Assembly: GCA_949128115.1 (NCBI GenBank)
Contig: OX421964.1
Location: 868,001-932,000, forward strand
Reading direction: 5' to 3'
Length of the DNA: 64,000 nt
Source: Anaspis maculata
Lineage: Eukaryota; Arthropoda; Insecta; Coleoptera; Scraptiidae
Both the position numbers and the translations under genes were made by a program. Below, piece after piece: positions 59,101 through 64,000 of the stretch; position 1 is the first letter of the stretch, and every line of letters begins with the position of its first letter. Below the pieces are notes generated by a model, which made no database searches, was not told the DNA's origin, and saw nothing but the letters and a program-made list of their open reading frames with translations.

Positions 59101-60481
59101 GTGTCTTTTTTTTTCATATTTGTGTTCGTTTGACGGATGTTGCGTTTGGAACAAGTAGCTGCCAACTCAAAAAGTGGTGACCGATCGTTTTAAAAGTCAC
59201 GTGGGTTGAAGTTTGAAGTCACGTGGGTTGGAGCCTGAAGTCACGTGGGTTTAAACCTTAACTTTTTGGATAACAAATGTGTCTTTTTTTTTGATATTTG
59301 TGTTCGTTCGTCAGATGTAGCGTTTGGAACAAGAAGCTGCACACTCAAAAAGTGGTGACTGATCGTTTTTGAAGTCACGTGGGTTGGAGTTTGAAGTCAC
59401 GTGGGTTGGAGTCCAAAGTCACGTGGGTTAGGACCTAAACTTTTTGGGTAACAATTGTGTCTTTTTTTTCGATATTTGTGTTCTTTTGACGGATGTTGCG
59501 TTTGGAACAAGTAGCTGCCAACTCCAAAAGTGGTGACGGATCGTTTTAAAAGTCACGTGGGTTGAAGCCTGGAGTCACGTGGGTTGAAGCTTGAAGTCAC
59601 GTGGGTTGGAGCCTGAATTCACGTGGGTTAGAACCTAAACTTTTTGGATAACAATTGTGTCTTCCTTTTTGATTGTTGTGTTCGTTTGACGGATGTTGCG
59701 TTTGGAACAAGTAGCTGCTAACTCAAAAAGTGGTGACCGATCGTTTTCAAAGTCACGCGGATTGAAGTTTGAAGTCACGTGGGTTGGAGCCTGAAGTCAC
59801 GTGGGTTCAAACCTGATTTTTTTGGATAACAATTGTGTCTATTTTTTGATATTTCTGTTCGTTCGTCGGATGTTGCGTTTGGAACGAGTAGCTGTCAACT
59901 TAAAAAGTGATGACCGATCGTTTTTAAAGTCACGTGGGTTGAAGTTTGAAGTCACGTGGGTTGGAGCCTAAAGTCACGTGGGTTCAAACCTGAACTTTTT
60001 GGATAACAATTGTGTTTATTTTTTGATATTTTTGTTCGTTCGTCGGATGTTGCGTTAGGAACGAGTTACTGCCAACTCCAAAAGTGGTGACGGATCGTTT
60101 TAAAAGTCACGTGGGTTGAAATTTGAAGTCACGTGGGCTGGAGCCTGGAGTCACGTGGGTTAAAACCCTCACTTTTTGGAAAACAATTGTGTCTTTTTTT
60201 TATATTTGTGTTCGTTCGTCAGATGTTGCGTTTGGAACAAGTAGCTGCCAACTCAAAAAGTGGTGACCGATCGTTTTTAAAGTCACGTGGGTTGAAGTTT
60301 GAAGTCACGTGGGTTGGAGCCCGGAGTCACGTGGGTTAGGACCTGAACTTTTTGGATAACAATCGTGTCTTTTTTTTCGATATTTGTGTTCGTTTGACGG
60401 ATGTTGCGTTTGGAACAAGTAGCTGCCAACTCCAAAAGTGGTGACGGATCGTTTTAAAAGTCACGTGGGTTGAAGCCTGGA

Positions 60482-62102
60482 GTCACGTGGGTTGAAGCCT
60501 GAAGTCACGTGTGTTGGAGCCTGGAGTCACGTGGGTTAGGACCTAAACTTTTTGGATAACAATTGTGTCTTTTTTTTCGATATTTGTGTTCGTTTGACGG
60601 ATGTTGCGTTTGGAACAAGTAGCTGCCAACTCAAAAAGTGGTGACCGATCGTTTTTAAAGTCACGTGGGTTGGAGTTTGAAGTCACGTGGGTTGGAGCTT
60701 GAAGTCACGTGGGTTAAGATCTGAACTTTTTGGATAACAATTGTGTCTATTTTTTGATATTTTTGTTCGTCGGATGTTGCGTTTGGAACGAGTAGCAGCC
60801 AACTTAAAAAGTGGTGACCGATCGTTTTTGAAGTCACGTGGGTTGAAATTTGAAGTCACGTGGGTTGGAGTTTGAAGTCACGTGGGTTGAAACCTGAACT
60901 TTTTGGATAACAATTGTCTTTTTTTTCTTGATATTTGTGTTCGTTTGACGGATGTTGCGTTTGGAACAAGTAGCTGCCAACTCAAAAAGTGGTGACCGAT
61001 CGTTTTGAAAGTCACGTGGGTTGGAGTTTAAAGTCACGTGGGATGGAGCTCGAAGTCACGTGGGTTAGGACCTGAACTTTTTGGATAACAATTGTGTCTT
61101 TTTTTTTCGATATCTGTGTTCGTTTGACGGATGTTGCGTTTGGAACAAGTAGCTGCCAACTTCAAAAAAGGTGACGGATCGTTTTAAAAGTCACGTGGGT
61201 TGAAGCCTGGAGGCACGTGGGTTGAAGCCTGAAGTCACGTGGGTTGGAGCCTGAAGTCAGGTGGTTTAGGACCTGAAATTTGTGGATAACAATTGTGTCT
61301 TTTTTTTCGATATTTGTGTTCGTTTGACGGATGTTGCGTTTGGAACAAGTAGCTGCCAACTCCAAAAGTGGTGACGGATCGTTCTAGGAGTCACGTGGGT
61401 TGGAGCCTGGAGGCACGTGGGTTGAAGCCTGAAGTCACGTGGGTTGGAGCCTGAAGTCACGTGGGTTCAATCCTGATTTTTTTGGATAACAATTGTGTCT
61501 ATTTTTTGATATTCTTGTACGTTCGTCGGATGTTGCGTTTGGAACAAGTAGCTGCCAACTTAAAAAGTGGTGACCGATCGTTTTTAAAGTCACGTGGGTT
61601 GAAGTTTGAAGTCACGTGGGTTGGAGCCTGAAGTCACGTGGGTTCAAACCTGAACTTTTTGGATAACAGTTGTGTCTATTTTTTGATATTTTTGTTCGTT
61701 CGTCGGATGTTGCGTTTGGAACGAGTAACTGCCAACTCCAAAAGTGGTGACCGATCGTTTTAAACGTCACGTGGTTTGAAGTTTGAAGTCACGTGAGCTG
61801 GAGCCCTAAGTCACGTGGGTTGAAACCCTCACTTTTTGGATAACAATTGTGTCTTTTTTTTTATATTTGTGTTCGTTCGTCAGATGTTGCGTTTGGAACA
61901 AGTAGCTGCCAACTCAAAAAGTGGTGACCGATCGTTTTCAAAGTCACGTGGGTTGGAGTTTGAAGTCACGTGGGTTGGAGCCCGGAGTCACGTGGGTTAG
62001 GACCTTAACTTTTTGGATAACAATCGTGTCTTTTTTTTCGATATTTGTGTTCGTTTGACGGATGTTGCGTTTGGAACAAGTAGCTGCCAACTCCAAAAGT
62101 GG
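60482..62102 (+). repeat. Added segment F, copy 3
   Basis: Third copy, 8,008-8,009 bp from copy 2, with scattered changes such as CAGGTGGTTTAGGACC at about 61,259. Confidence 0.83.
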
Positions 62103-64000
62103 TGACGGATCGTTTTAAAAGTCACGTGGGTTGAAGCCTGAAGTCACGTGAGTTAGAGCCTGAAGTCACGTGGGTTAGGACCTAAACTTTTTGGATAACA
62201 ATTGTGTCTTTCTTTTTGATATTTGTTTTCGTTTGACGGATGTTGCGTTTGGAACAAGTAGCTGCCAACTTCAAAAGTGGTGACGGATCGTATTACAAGT
62301 CACGTGGGTTGAAGCCTGGAGGCACGTGGGTTGAAGCCTGAAGTCACGTGGGTTGGAGCCTGAAGTCACGTGGGTTAGGACCTGAATTTTTGGATAACAA
62401 TTGTGTCTTTTTTTTTATATTTGTGTTCGTTTGACGAATGTTGCGTTTGGAACAAGTAGCTGCCAACTCAAAAAGTGGTGACCGATCGTTTTTAAAGTCT
62501 TGTGGGTTGGAGTTTGAAGTCACGTGGGTTGGAGCCTGAAGTCACGTGGGTTCAAAACTAAACTTTTTGGACAATAATTGTGTCTATTCTTTTGATATTA
62601 GTGTTAGTTAACGGATGTTGCGTTTGGAACAAGTAGCTGCCAACTCAAAAAGTGGTGACCGATCGTTTTCAAAGTCACGTGGGTTGGAGTTTGAAGTCAC
62701 GTGGGTTGGAGCTTGAAGTCACGTGGGTTAAGACCTGAACTTTTTGGATAACAATTGTGTCTTTTTTTTTGATATTTGTGTTCGTTCGTCAGATGTTGCG
62801 TTTGGAACAAGTAGCTGCCAACTCAAAAAGTGGTGACCGATCGTTTTTAAAGTCACGTGGGTTGGAGTTTGAAGTCACGTGGGTTGGAGCCCGGAGTCAC
62901 GTGGATTAGGACCTGAACTTTTTGGCTAACAATTGTGTCTATTTTTCGAAATTTTTTGTTCGTTCGTCGGATGTTGCGTTTGGAACGAGTAGCTGCCAAC
63001 TCAAAAAGTGGTGACCGATCGTTTTTAAAGTCACGTGGGTTGAAGTTTGAACTCACGTGGGTTGAAACCTGAACTTTTTGGATAACAATTGTCTTTTTTT
63101 TTTTTCGATATTTGTGTTCGTTTGACGGATGTTGCGTTTGGAACAAGTAGCTGCCAACTCAAAAAGTGGTGACCGATCGTTTTTAAAGTCACGTGGGTTG
63201 GAGTTTGAAGTCACGTGGGTTGGAGCTCGAAGTCACGTGGGTTAGGACCTGAACTTTTTGGAAAACAATTGTGTCTTTTCCTTCGATATTTGTGTTCGTT
63301 TGACGGATGTTGCGTTTGGAACAAGTAGCTGCCAACTCCAAAAGTGGTGACGGATCGTTCTAAAAGTCACGTGGGTTGAAGCCTGGAGGCACGTGGGTTG
63401 AAGCCTGAAGTCACGTGGGTTGGAGCTTGAAGTCACGTGGGTTAGGACCTGAAATTTTTGGATAACAATTGTGTCTTTTTTTTTATATTTGTGTTCGTTT
63501 GACGGATGTTGCGTTTGGAACAAGTTGCTGCCAACTCAAAAAGTGGTGACCGATCGTTTTAAAAGTCACGTGAGTTGAAGTTTGAAGTCACGTGGGTTGG
63601 AGCCTGAAGTCACGTGGGTTCAAACCTTAACTTTTTGGATAACAAATGTGTCTTTTTTTTATATTTGTGTTCGTTTGACGGATGTTGCGTTTGGAACAAG
63701 TAGCTGCCAACTCAAAAAGTGGTGACCGATCGTTTTAAAAGTCACGTGGGTTGAAGTTTGAAGTCACGTGGGTTGGAGCCTGAAGTCACGTGGGTTGAAA
63801 CCTTAACTTTTTGGATAACAAATGTGTCTTTTTTTTTGATATTTGTGTTCGTTCGTCAGATGTTGCGTTTGGAACAAGAAGCTGCCAACTCAAAAAGTGG
63901 TGACTGATCGTTTTTGAAGTCACGTGTGTTGCAGTTTGAAGTCACGTGGGTTGGAGTCCAAAGTCACGTGGGTTAGGACCTGAACTTTTTGGGTAACAAT
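62102..64000 (+). repeat. Added segment G, copy 2 (cut by window end)
   Basis: Copy of 54,094-55,992 with a few substitutions, for example AAAGTCTTGTGGG at about 62,497 in place of AAAGTCACGTGGG. Confidence 0.8.

Larger units (their letters stand above)
21757..64000. repeat. Satellite array, right arm
   Basis: Same satellite, orientation and monomer design as the left arm, resuming inside a linker at GTGTCTTTT directly after the island. It runs off the right edge. It is organised into kilobase-scale duplicated blocks listed separately. No coding, tRNA or rRNA gene is supported in these 42 kb. Confidence 0.97.
56315..64000 (+). repeat. Large module E, copy 4 (cut by window end)
   Basis: Follows copy 3 at offsets of 8,186, dropping to 8,008 after copy 4 loses about one monomer. 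Compared with copy 1 it also lacks roughly 0.4 kb corresponding to about 39.69-40.07 kb, joining at about 58,890. It contains both added segments and continues past the window edge. Confidence 0.87.

Overview
The window is almost entirely tandemly repeated satellite DNA from a eukaryotic genome. It lacks prokaryotic gene structure: there are no operons, no credible long coding frames and no RNA genes. A single non-satellite island at about 20,178-21,756 interrupts the array. Short GT-AG intron-like segments, a TATA-like element and two AATAAA signals in the island suggest a eukaryote with compact introns, perhaps an invertebrate. The species cannot be fixed from this sequence.

The satellite has three levels. 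The smallest is a 22-bp subunit built around GTCACGTGGGTT, each normally carrying one palindromic CACGTG. Two to five subunits, usually three or four, sit beside a roughly 55-bp conserved core (starting ATGTTGCGTTTGGAAC) and a T-rich linker, giving monomers of about 156, 178, 200 or 221 bp. By length I estimate about 340-350 monomers, all head to tail in one orientation. Linker variants act as barcodes. They show that kilobase-scale blocks have been copied repeatedly.

Layout: 1-3,756 recurs at 11,061-14,814. 4,621-7,923 is an adjacent 3,303-bp duplicate of 7,924-11,226. 15.2-20.2 kb holds two related blocks, one of which recurs at 26.4-29.3 kb. 20,178-21,756 is the island. 21.8-27.5 kb contains nested local duplications. 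29.3-36.3 kb is a mosaic of shorter shared segments. From 37.1 kb to the end there are four copies of a large module whose spacing grows from 5.1 to 5.9 to 8.2 kb because extra segments appear in the later copies.

The island looks like an insertion into a pre-existing monomer. GTGT flanks it on both sides, and an uninterrupted counterpart with closely matching flanks lies at about 29,478. The island contains several coding-like stretches in changing frames, possible introns and polyadenylation signals. I read it as a broken or partial spliced gene, or gene-derived element, rather than a demonstrated working gene. Everything else that looks like an open reading frame is a by-product of the repeat.
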